DNA of 64,000 nucleotides, taken from NCBI GenBank assembly GCA_002454045.1, contig DKID01000002.1:29904-93903 (forward strand), written 5' to 3'. The notes under the pieces are model-generated. The model was given only the letters and a program-made list of their open reading frames with translations, was not told where the DNA came from and did not search any database. Both the position numbers and the translations under genes were made by a program. The DNA comes from Nitrospina sp. UBA6727 (GTDB lineage Bacteria > Nitrospinota > Nitrospinia > Nitrospinales > VA-1). Shown here one piece after another: positions 35,006 through 41,591 of this stretch. Position 1 is the stretch's first letter, and every line of letters starts with the position of its first letter.

Positions 35006-35719
35006 ATGGGTAATAACAACAAAAAAATTATCGTGGTCGAAGACGAAGCCCATCTTGCCAAGGGACTGCAGTTCAATCTGGAACGGGAAGGTTACCGGGT
35101 CACCCTCGTCGACAACGGGCAGTCGGCTCTGGAACTTTTGGGGCGCGAGGATTTCGACCTGATGATCCTCGACATCATGCTCTCCAAGTTGAACGGACTG
35201 GAAGTGGCTAGGCAAATTCGCAGCACGGATATGCGCTTCCCGATTTTGATGCTTTCCGCTAAGTCCGCGGATGAAGACCGGGAACTGGGATTGCAAGCCG
35301 GTGCCGATGATTATTTGACCAAACCGTTTCACCTGCCGGAACTTCTGCTGCGGGTCAAAGGAATCTTGCGCCGCTGGGAATGGTATAAGGAACCGGGACA
35401 CGACCACGATGTTTTTCAGTTCGGCGACATGTGGATCGACTTCGCCAGCGGCAAAGCCAAGGGATGCGCGGATGAGTTCTACTTGACGGCCAAAGAGGCG
35501 TTGCTGATGAAACTCTTGGTGAAGAATAAAGGGAAAATCGTAACCCGCGAAGAATTGCTAGAAAAAGTTTGGGGCTATGATCCGCAGACGGAAACCCGCA
35601 CGGTAGATAATTTTGTCGCCCGCCTCCGTAAATATTTTGAGAAGAAACCGCAGTCCCCAAAATACATTATCACCCACCGCGAAAAAGGTTACGAGTTCAA
35701 ACCCGGCGCGGAAAAATAA
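35006..35719 (+). CDS. OmpR/PhoB-type response regulator
   Basis: About 237 residues from ATG 35006; ATG 34994 in the same frame is an alternative. The receiver has acidic residues in VVEDEAH, phospho-acceptor D56 in MILDIMLSK and the lysine in LTKPFHL. The C-terminal winged helix has LTAKEALLMKLLVKNKGKIVTREEL and TVDNFVARLRKYFE. Partner of the upstream kinase. Confidence 0.9.
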   Translation: MGNNNKKIIVVEDEAHLAKGLQFNLEREGYRVTLVDNGQSALELLGREDFDLMILDIMLSKLNGLEVARQIRSTDMRFPILMLSAKSADEDRELGLQAGADDYLTKPFHLPELLLRVKGILRRWEWYKEPGHDHDVFQFGDMWIDFASGKAKGCADEFYLTAKEALLMKLLVKNKGKIVTREELLEKVWGYDPQTETRTVDNFVARLRKYFEKKPQSPKYIITHREKGYEFKPGAEK

Positions 35720-35721
35720 CA

Positions 35722-35785
35722 GAGCGCAACGACGGCAACGGCGGCAGAACAATGACGGCGGCGACGGCGAAACAATGACGATGGC
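35722..35785. repeat. Degenerate GC-rich repeat tract (GACGGCGG/GACGGCAACGG words)
   Basis: AACGACGGCAACGGCGG, ACAATGACGGCGGCGACGGCGAAACAATGACGATGG: tandemly related words fill the gap between the convergent regulator and bioD genes. The word ACAATGACG occurs twice, at about 35749 and 35772. Confidence 0.6.
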
Positions 35786-35798
35786 AAAACTTCCGCCG

Positions 35799-36497
35799 CT
35801 AAATCTGTCCTTCCCGAAACTCTTCCTGCAACGCCTTTAGATTTTTTGCTATCCCTTCGGCGGAAACGTCTGCGATGAACGGGCAACGTCCCAGCACCGG
35901 CGTGTCTGAAAATTCTTCGATCAACCTTCCTTGTTCCCGTTCAATCGTATCCGCATCATCTGCATCGGAAGAATTAAGAATTACACCCTTGACTTCCAAA
36001 CCGTGTTGTCGCGCGGCGTTAATCGTCAACAGAGTATGGTTCAATGTCCCCAACCGAAGACGGCTGACGATAATCAGCGGCAGTCCTATTTGCAAAGCAA
36101 GGTCGGCAACATTATAACGTTGCGTGATCGGAACCATGATGCCGCCGATGCCTTCCACCAACATCACGGAATGTTTCGATTGCAACGTCCGAAAGTTCGC
36201 TAATATTTTAGCCGGGACAAGTTCCCTGCCTTCGATCTTCGCGGAGTGGTAAGGAGCGGCCGGGACTTTTAATCGATAGGGGCAGACTTCCGCCAAGCTG
36301 TCACGCACGCCCGCGGCTTCCATCAGAAACATCGCATCGGAGTTGGCGGAGGAACTACACGCCGGGTCTACCCCGGTTTCTACGGGCTTCATCACGCCGA
36401 CATCTTCGCCGCGACTTTTCCATAGGACCGCCAAGCAAGCAGTCACCACGGTTTTGCCAACGCCGGTGTCGGTTCCGGTGATGAAATATCCTTCCAT
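35799..36497 (-). CDS. bioD: ATP-dependent dethiobiotin synthetase BioD
   Basis: About 232 residues from ATG 36497 (MEGYFITGTDTGVGKTVV), which contains the P-loop of the family. It also has VMKPVETG, VEGIGGIMVPI (carboxylate site) and GVILNS. The enzyme closes the ureido ring of dethiobiotin with CO2 and ATP, the penultimate step of biotin synthesis. No other bio gene is in the window. The gene begins 2 bp after the stop of a small membrane-anchored protein gene, so translation is probably coupled. Confidence 0.92.
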   Translation of the reverse strand: MEGYFITGTDTGVGKTVVTACLAVLWKSRGEDVGVMKPVETGVDPACSSSANSDAMFLMEAAGVRDSLAEVCPYRLKVPAAPYHSAKIEGRELVPAKILANFRTLQSKHSVMLVEGIGGIMVPITQRYNVADLALQIGLPLIIVSRLRLGTLNHTLLTINAARQHGLEVKGVILNSSDADDADTIEREQGRLIEEFSDTPVLGRCPFIADVSAEGIAKNLKALQEEFREGQI

Positions 36498-36499
36498 AG

Positions 36500-36751
36500 T
36501 TATCGTCCGCAATCAATCCTACGAATGGCCCCTGCTATACCGTCTAAACCTCGAGAGAGAGTACCGCTGTCGGAGAAGCCCCACTGAATGGCCTCTGCTA
36601 TACCGTCTAAACCTCGAGAGAGAGTACCGCTGTCGGAGAAGCCCCACTCTGCATAAGCCTTAATCGGTGCTATCCACGGATTCAGCGAAATTAAAAAAAG
36701 ACTGATTGCAATTAAACTAAGAGCAACTTTTGTATATCTATCGATAATCAT
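36500..36751 (-). CDS. Small membrane-anchored protein with a duplicated 21-residue unit
   Basis: An 83-residue protein from ATG 36751, preceded by a strong AGGAGGA ribosome site. Residues about 8-25 form a single hydrophobic segment (VALSLIAISLFLISL) after IDRYTK, a start seen in several small exported proteins. The mature part is two tandem copies of WGFSDSGTLSRGLDGIAEAI, encoded by an almost perfect 63-bp duplication. Function unknown. It stands 2 bp before bioD on the same strand. Confidence 0.68.
   Translation of the reverse strand: MIIDRYTKVALSLIAISLFLISLNPWIAPIKAYAEWGFSDSGTLSRGLDGIAEAIQWGFSDSGTLSRGLDGIAGAIRRIDCGR
36523..36648. repeat. 63-bp tandem duplication inside a small gene
   Basis: 36523-36585 and 36586-36648 are identical except for a single base (CCCCTG versus CCTCTG). 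The unit is exactly 21 codons, so the frame is kept. The very high identity suggests a recent slippage event. Confidence 0.95.
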
Positions 36752-36881
36752 GATCTCCTCCTTTTGGTTAGCAATAAATTGAACTTCCAGAGACATCGTG
36801 GCCAACTTACAAACCTGCTATAATTAGTAACGGCTTCCCGGTGAGGAGGCAAGTTATTAATGACTTTGTTTCGGGTTGGTG

Positions 36882-37172
36882 ATGAAATTAAAAAAACTGG
36901 CGGTCATCTGCCCCTGTTGCGAAACTAAACTTCAGGTGGACGGAAAGACGGGCGAGATAATTTGGGAAGAGAGAAAAGCGAAGCCGGCGGTTTCCCTCGC
37001 CGACATGGTGCAAAATCTGGAAAGCAAAAAAAAGGCAAACGAAAACGTCTTCAAAAAAAATAGCCGCAATCAAAAGGACCGGGACAGGGTTCTCGATGAA
37101 ATTTTTAAAGAATCAGTAAAACATGTGGACAGGTCCGGCGAAAAACCTTTGCGGGATTTCGATCTCGACTAA
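36882..37172 (+). CDS. Small zinc-ribbon-like protein
   Basis: About 96 residues from ATG 36882 (MKLKKLAVICPCCETKL), in frame with an upstream TTG at 36876. The N-terminus has a CPCC knuckle followed by KLQVDGKTGEIIW, a half zinc ribbon or single-pair metal site. The rest is highly charged and probably helical (LADMVQNLESKKKANENVF). No family is named with confidence. Confidence 0.6.
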   Translation: MKLKKLAVICPCCETKLQVDGKTGEIIWEERKAKPAVSLADMVQNLESKKKANENVFKKNSRNQKDRDRVLDEIFKESVKHVDRSGEKPLRDFDLD

Positions 37173-37240
37173 ACACGGTGACGGTGACGGCGGCGCGATG
37201 ACGGTGCCGATGACGGCGGTGACGGCGGCGCGCCGACGAA
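37173..37240. repeat. Degenerate GC-rich repeat tract (GACGGTGACGGCGGCGCG)
   Basis: ACGGTGACGGTGACGGCGGCGCGATGACGGTGCCGATGACGG and a second TGACGGCGGCGCG copy occupy most of the gap upstream of ahpC. Unit GACGGCGGCGCG occurs at about 37187 and 37219. Confidence 0.65.
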
Positions 37241-37340
37241 AGTTTTCCAAAACACGGTTGAACAAAATTGAACGCCGCGCGAAAATTATGATAGAGTGAG
37301 CGTCCCGTTAAACACAGATTTTATTTTAGAGGAGTTGAAC

Positions 37341-37928
37341 ATGTCAGTATTAGTCGCCAAGCCCGCCCCGGGTTTCACCGCGCAAGCCGTGATGCCCGAC
37401 GGCAGTTTTAAAGAAATCAAACTTTCCGACTATAAAGGAAAGTATGTCATTCTGTTTTTCTATCCACTGGACTTCACGTTTGTATGCCCGACCGAAATCA
37501 TCGCGTTCAGTACTCAGATGGAAGATTTCAAAAAGCGGAACACCGAAGTTTTGGGAGTCTCCATCGACAGCCATTTTTCGCATCTGGCTTGGAGAAATAC
37601 CGACCGCAAAAAAGGAGGCCTCGGGAACATCGCCTACCCGCTCGTTGCGGACGTCAACAAAAAAATCACTTACGATTACGGGGTCATGCACGATGCCGGG
37701 GTCGCGTTCCGCGGATTGTTCCTGATCGACAAGGAAGGTGTGGTGCAGCATCAACTCATCAACAACCTTCCGCTGGGAAGAAATATCGATGAAGCTTTGC
37801 GGATGGTTGACGCTCTGCGCTTCCACGAAAAAAACGGGGAAGTGTGCCCAGCCAACTGGGAAGAGGGCAAAGAAGGTATGAAGGCAGACCCCGCCGGCTC
37901 ACAAGAATATTTCGGCAAACACAACTAA
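37341..37928 (+). CDS. ahpC: Peroxiredoxin, AhpC/typical 2-Cys type
   Basis: 195 residues from ATG 37341, preceded by GAGGAG. The peroxidatic cysteine is in FYPLDFTFVCPTEI and the resolving cysteine in GEVCPANWEEG. The segment FRGLFLIDKEGVVQHQ is typical. It reduces peroxides in the cytoplasm with thioredoxin or AhpF. The gene is convergent with mqnC; the two stops are 28 bp apart. Confidence 0.94.
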   Translation: MSVLVAKPAPGFTAQAVMPDGSFKEIKLSDYKGKYVILFFYPLDFTFVCPTEIIAFSTQMEDFKKRNTEVLGVSIDSHFSHLAWRNTDRKKGGLGNIAYPLVADVNKKITYDYGVMHDAGVAFRGLFLIDKEGVVQHQLINNLPLGRNIDEALRMVDALRFHEKNGEVCPANWEEGKEGMKADPAGSQEYFGKHN

Positions 37929-37955
37929 AATCTTTCCGACCGACCGCCCTCTTCC

Positions 37956-39041
37956 TCATGAAGGAAGGGGGCACGGCAGGTAATCGTATTTCATATTGCG
38001 TCGCTGAGGGATGAAGCCGCAGTCGGAAATGAGCCGGCGGATTTCCTCCTCGTCCATGCGGTGGACAGTCCCCGCGGCGGCGACCACGTTTTCTTCCATC
38101 ATGATGCTGCCCATGTCGTTGGCTCCGTAGTGCAACGATACCTGCCCTATCTTTGGTCCCTGCGTCACCCACGAAGATTGCAGATTGTCGAAGTTGTCGA
38201 GAAATATTCGGCTGATGGCGAGAGTTTTGAGATACTCAAATCCCGTCACGGCGGTTTTTATTTTGGCGTCTTTTTGCAACTGCGTGTTTCCCGGTTGGAA
38301 TCCCCAAGCGATGAACGCGGTGAAGCCGTGGGTTTCATCCTGCAATTTTCTCAGCCGGTCAAGATGCGCAACGCGTTCTTCAAGAGTCTCGACGTGACCG
38401 AACATCATCGTCGCGGTGGTGGGGATGCCCATGCCGTGGGCGCGCTCCATAACCCCTAACCATTCATCGGTCATACATTTTTTCGGGCTGATGATTTTGC
38501 GCACGCGGTCAACGAGAATCTCCGCGCCACCGCCGGGGATAGAATCCAGCCCCGCCTGTTTGAGTCGCGCGAGGGTTTCGTCCAGCGAGAGTTTTGAGAT
38601 CGTCCCGATATGAATAATTTCCGACGGCGACAAGGCGTGCAGATGAATGCCGAAACGTCGTTTGATTTTTTGAAACAGTTCCTCGAAATAATCAATCTTC
38701 AAATTTTGGTGATGCCCGCCTTGCAGAAGAATTTGGTTCCCGCCGACTGACACGGTCTCTTCAATTTTTTTAGCAATCGTTTCGAAAGGCAGAACGTAGG
38801 AGTCCGCGTCCGGCTCCTTGCGGTAGAACGCGCAGAAGGAGCAATCGGTAACGCAGACATTGGTGTAATTGATGTTGCGGTCCACGATGTAGGTGACGGT
38901 TTTATCCGCTCTTTTTTTTCGCGCCAACCGAGAAGCAACATTCCCGAGCAACAAACTATCCGTCGTGGAAAAAAGTTCCACGGCCTCCGCGGATTGGATT
39001 CTGTGACCGGCGAGAGCTTTTTCGAGGATGGGTTCAATCAT
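37956..39041 (-). CDS. mqnC: Cyclic dehypoxanthinyl futalosine synthase MqnC
   Basis: A 361-residue radical SAM enzyme of the futalosine menaquinone pathway. The motif is CVTDCSFCAFYR (CX3CX2C), preceded by YIVDRNINYTN, and followed by QILLQGGHH, LDSIPGGGAEIL and GAWGFQPGN-like sequence (IAWGFQPGNTQL), all MqnC marks. It cyclises dehypoxanthine futalosine to the bicyclic precursor. Other mqn genes are not in the window. A parvulin gene lies 78 bp upstream on the same strand. Confidence 0.92.
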   Translation of the reverse strand: MIEPILEKALAGHRIQSAEAVELFSTTDSLLLGNVASRLARKKRADKTVTYIVDRNINYTNVCVTDCSFCAFYRKEPDADSYVLPFETIAKKIEETVSVGGNQILLQGGHHQNLKIDYFEELFQKIKRRFGIHLHALSPSEIIHIGTISKLSLDETLARLKQAGLDSIPGGGAEILVDRVRKIISPKKCMTDEWLGVMERAHGMGIPTTATMMFGHVETLEERVAHLDRLRKLQDETHGFTAFIAWGFQPGNTQLQKDAKIKTAVTGFEYLKTLAISRIFLDNFDNLQSSWVTQGPKIGQVSLHYGANDMGSIMMEENVVAAAGTVHRMDEEEIRRLISDCGFIPQRRNMKYDYLPCPLPS

Positions 39042-39119
39042 AATTCCGCCAACGACACCGCGATGAATTTCGGTGCGATGAACTCCTTCAAGTTGCGTGA
39101 GAGGGGAAGAGGCCGCGCC

Positions 39120-39494
39120 CTATAAAGTGCCGGGCCCAGCACCGGCGGGAAGCGAAGCCCCATCGACGTCGAGGTCGACCAACTTTTCTTCTTCGGTAAT
39201 TACAAAAATGTGGTACCCGAATTTACTTTTGACGGGACCTTGCACGACACCGAGAGGAGCCGTCGCCGCCGCCTTTTCCACTTCGGGAGCGGAGGTGTTG
39301 TGTTCGAGAAATCCGAGGTCGCCGCCTTTGTTGCGCGACCCGCAAGCGCTATATTTTTTCGCCATCTTGGCGAACACTTTGAACAACATCTCGCGGTCTT
39401 TGTATTCATCCTCCCGCAAATGATCGAGCAACACCTTCGCAAGTTCTTCGGTACTCAAAACAATGTGGCTGACGCGAATAGAACGTATCGGCAT
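39120..39494 (-). CDS. Parvulin-type peptidyl-prolyl isomerase (PpiC family), small
   Basis: About 124 residues from ATG 39494 (MPIRSIRVSHIVLST); GTG 39509 is an alternative. Parvulin marks are RVSHIVLS, AKKYSACGSRNKGGDLGFL and KSKFGYHIFVI. No signal peptide, so probably cytoplasmic. The C-terminal 20 residues are extra. Probably co-transcribed with mqnC. Confidence 0.85.
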   Translation of the reverse strand: MPIRSIRVSHIVLSTEELAKVLLDHLREDEYKDREMLFKVFAKMAKKYSACGSRNKGGDLGFLEHNTSAPEVEKAAATAPLGVVQGPVKSKFGYHIFVITEEEKLVDLDVDGASLPAGAGPGTL

Positions 39495-39544
39495 ATCGGC
39501 ATCCCTCACGAACGAACAGGTTTATACGAAGCACGCATTATACC

Positions 39545-39655
39545 CCTTGCCCGCAACAGTGGCAACCCGCGCAACGACGGCAACGGCGCAACGGCGACAG
39601 CGCCGCGATGATGACACCGCGATGATAACGGTGACGGTGACGCGATGGCAACGTA
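39545..39655. repeat. Degenerate GC-rich repeat tract next to the integron cassette
   Basis: GCAACGACGGCAACGGCGCAACGGCGACAGCG and ATGATAACGGTGACGGTGACGCGATGGCAACG: related words fill the gap right up to the AT-rich accessory patch. The tract ends a few bases before the GCCTAAC sequence at 39658. Confidence 0.6.
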
Positions 39656-39734
39656 TCGCCTAACCGCTGGCTGTTTTTTACATGGTTTTATTTTTAGTGG
39701 AGTATATAAGGTAAGTATGTCCTTATAGTAATAG

Positions 39735-40593
39735 TTAGGTTTTTCAAGAGGCAATAATGATGATTCTAGGATTAGAACATTTAGACTCAGATTTTGATCG
39801 GGCAGAGTACATGCAAAATATGCTGGTTAAACGAGCAACAGGGGGAGTTGGAAATAATTTTCATTATGTTCAACTGAGAGAACATTTTTTATCAAACCTA
39901 GCATTAAGCAACTTGATACCTCGATGGGTTAAAGTGAATAGAGACTTAGATCAATTTTGGCAATTTATTAAACAGGAATACAGGTCTTACGCAAAACGAA
40001 GAAACTTTATACGGGATGAGTTTAATGGGTTATTAGAGTTCCTAGAATCAAAGCAAACCCTGCCACCAGAAAAGACGATTAGTGAGCATTTGAAAAACTT
40101 TGCTGGGGGTGTTCATTTTGCTTGGAACAAGGCTCTTGAAAGAAAAACAACAGATTCAGAGGGAGCAATAACAATGTCAAGGACTATTCTTGAAAGTGCA
40201 TGTAAACATATCCTTGATGCCAAAGGAATACAGTACGACTCATCAAAAATAGAATTATCAGAACTTTATAAAAAAACTGCTAAAGAGCTGAGATTGGCAC
40301 CAGAACAACATAATGAACAGATATTTAAACAAATATTGGGCGGTTGCTCGGCAGTAGTTAATGGTCTTGGTGCTTTACGTAACAAGCTCGGTGATGCGCA
40401 TGGCAAGGGTAAATCTCCTGTGAAACCAAATAGTCGTCATGCTGATTTGGCAGTAAATTTGGCAGGCTCAATGGCTTCATTTTTAATTCAAACATATGAA
40501 GCAAATAAAACCTAACAAGGCACAAATGCACTCGGACGGCAAAAAGCGCCGCTCGTTCCTCGCTCTGCTTTTTGCTGTCGGTGATGTGAGGCG
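39735..40593 (+). mobile_element. Integron-type gene cassette carrying an abortive-infection gene
   Basis: A core site GTTAGGT (consensus GTTRRRY) stands at 39734-39740, 17 bp before the Abi start. The attC-like site at 40510-40599 begins with ACCTAAC, the exact reverse complement of that core. This match between a cassette's first bases and its own attC inverse core is what circularisation of a true cassette requires. The resulting unit is 859 bp, holds one gene in the usual orientation, and is AT-rich compared with the chromosome around it. No integrase gene is in the window. Confidence 0.75.
39757..40515 (+). CDS. Abortive infection (Abi_C domain) protein
   Basis: A 252-residue cytoplasmic protein. 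The C-terminal domain (from about residue 135) has the Abi_C pattern: a conserved MSRTILESACKHIL helix, then GALRNKLGDAHGKG with the DAHG motif, and RHADLAVNLAGSMASFLI. HEPN-like residues R..LGDAH suggest RNase-type activity set off by phage, but this is inference. The N-terminal half is helical and not recognised. The stop codon lies inside the attC site, as is common for integron cassette genes. Confidence 0.82.
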   Translation: MMILGLEHLDSDFDRAEYMQNMLVKRATGGVGNNFHYVQLREHFLSNLALSNLIPRWVKVNRDLDQFWQFIKQEYRSYAKRRNFIRDEFNGLLEFLESKQTLPPEKTISEHLKNFAGGVHFAWNKALERKTTDSEGAITMSRTILESACKHILDAKGIQYDSSKIELSELYKKTAKELRLAPEQHNEQIFKQILGGCSAVVNGLGALRNKLGDAHGKGKSPVKPNSRHADLAVNLAGSMASFLIQTYEANKT

Positions 40594-40599
40594 TTATGT
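40510..40599 (+). other. attC recombination site (integron cassette)
   Basis: A 90-bp imperfect palindrome. Ends: inverse core ACCTAAC (40510-40516) and core GTTATGT (40593-40599; one base off the GTTRRRY consensus). The arms pair as TAAC/GTTA, GGCAC/GTGAGGC-like segments with unpaired bases, then CGGACGGCAAAAAGC with GCTTTTTGCTGTCGG. The middle (GCTCGTTCCTCGCTC) forms the tip. Length, polarity and extrahelical bases fit attC sites. Confidence 0.78.
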
Positions 40600-40618
40600 G
40601 TAAAAAAAGAGAACGAAT

Positions 40619-40960
40619 ATGAGTAACGTAGCCGAAGCTGTGGCGATCACTGGCGTCATACTAAAATCCGTTTCAGGTTTGATTGTGTCTGGCTTTCTAA
40701 TCTACAGCCTATATTTCACAGGTTATTACGAACTTACAATATTCAAAGGCATACTGGCGTTTATCGCTATGTCAATATTCACTTACTACACATCAATGAT
40801 TCCGTTCGGCACCACCTTTGCTCCAATTCTATTTGAGTGGTGGTGGCACGATATTCCATTCTGGGATTTCACAACAGCGGCGTGGGTTGTAACCGGTATT
40901 TCTATGGTTGCAAATGTATTGATTGCTGCCGGCATTCTCACCAGTTACGCGAAGCGCTAA
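40619..40960 (+). CDS. Small integral membrane protein, unknown
   Basis: A 113-residue protein with three or four membrane segments (about residues 10-32, 40-60, 80-108) and an aromatic loop LFEWWWHDIPFWDF. It follows the attC site by 20 bp and has an AGAGAACG ribosome-like sequence. Base composition is like the Abi cassette. No family is recognised; it may be the gene of a second cassette whose own attC is lost. Confidence 0.6.
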   Translation: MSNVAEAVAITGVILKSVSGLIVSGFLIYSLYFTGYYELTIFKGILAFIAMSIFTYYTSMIPFGTTFAPILFEWWWHDIPFWDFTTAAWVVTGISMVANVLIAAGILTSYAKR

Positions 40961-40977
40961 GTGAGCAAGAAAACCAA

Positions 40978-41451
40978 ATGAATCAAAAACCCTGTGATCT
41001 TACCCAGTCAGATTTGGCTGAAGATGTAAAAGTAGAAGTACCTGATGAGATAATGAAGAAAATTAAAAACGCATGGGTTACTGGCCTTATATCTATAGGA
41101 ATTACTTTGGCATCTATTGTTTCATCACTTTTTGGAACAACGGCATTTTTCGGTATTACCTTCAGAGGAGGCCTCACATTTTTGATGTGTATATTTACGT
41201 TCGGAACCTATAAAAAAAGCAGGGTCTGTGCTGTCCTGATGTTTTTATTATTTTTAGCAGATAAAATTATTACGTTTATTATTATGCTTATGAAAGTAGA
41301 CATTCCTGAGTTATGGGTTGGCCTCCCAGTAGGTCTGATATTTTTATGGTTTTATTCGTTGGGTGTAGTAGGCACTTTTCAATATCACCGGTTTATAAAA
41401 GAATCACTTAACAAGCCAATGCGATCGGCCGCTAAAGTGGCGACTGGTTGA
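40978..41451 (+). CDS. Small integral membrane protein, unknown
   Basis: 157 residues from ATG 40978 (MNQKPCDLTQSDLAEDV), 17 bp after the previous stop. A hydrophilic N-terminus of about 35 residues leads to four membrane segments (about 38-55, 62-75, 85-103, 112-135). No family is recognised. The two small membrane genes are adjacent and co-oriented and may work together. No clear attC follows; the bases after the stop (GCGTTACGC) form only a very short palindrome. Confidence 0.6.
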   Translation: MNQKPCDLTQSDLAEDVKVEVPDEIMKKIKNAWVTGLISIGITLASIVSSLFGTTAFFGITFRGGLTFLMCIFTFGTYKKSRVCAVLMFLLFLADKIITFIIMLMKVDIPELWVGLPVGLIFLWFYSLGVVGTFQYHRFIKESLNKPMRSAAKVATG

Positions 41452-41591
41452 AGCGTTACGCGTAAAAACGGATACATGAATTTATTTCAATGACTCAAAG
41501 AAATAGGAAAATTGGCGAGACTTTTTGAGACGGGGAAACACTTCGTCTGCTAGAAAAAGTTTTCGCTGATTGACTCCGCGCTCGACGGCGG

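Noticed and set aside
37940..37972. Hairpin CTTCCTCATGAAGGAAG between ahpC and mqnC as a terminator
   Set aside because: No T-run on either strand, and it overlaps the last codons of mqnC.
41452..41480. A second attC site after the last membrane-protein gene
   Set aside because: Only GCGTTACGC is palindromic; no inverse core ACATAAC complementary to the second cassette start is present.
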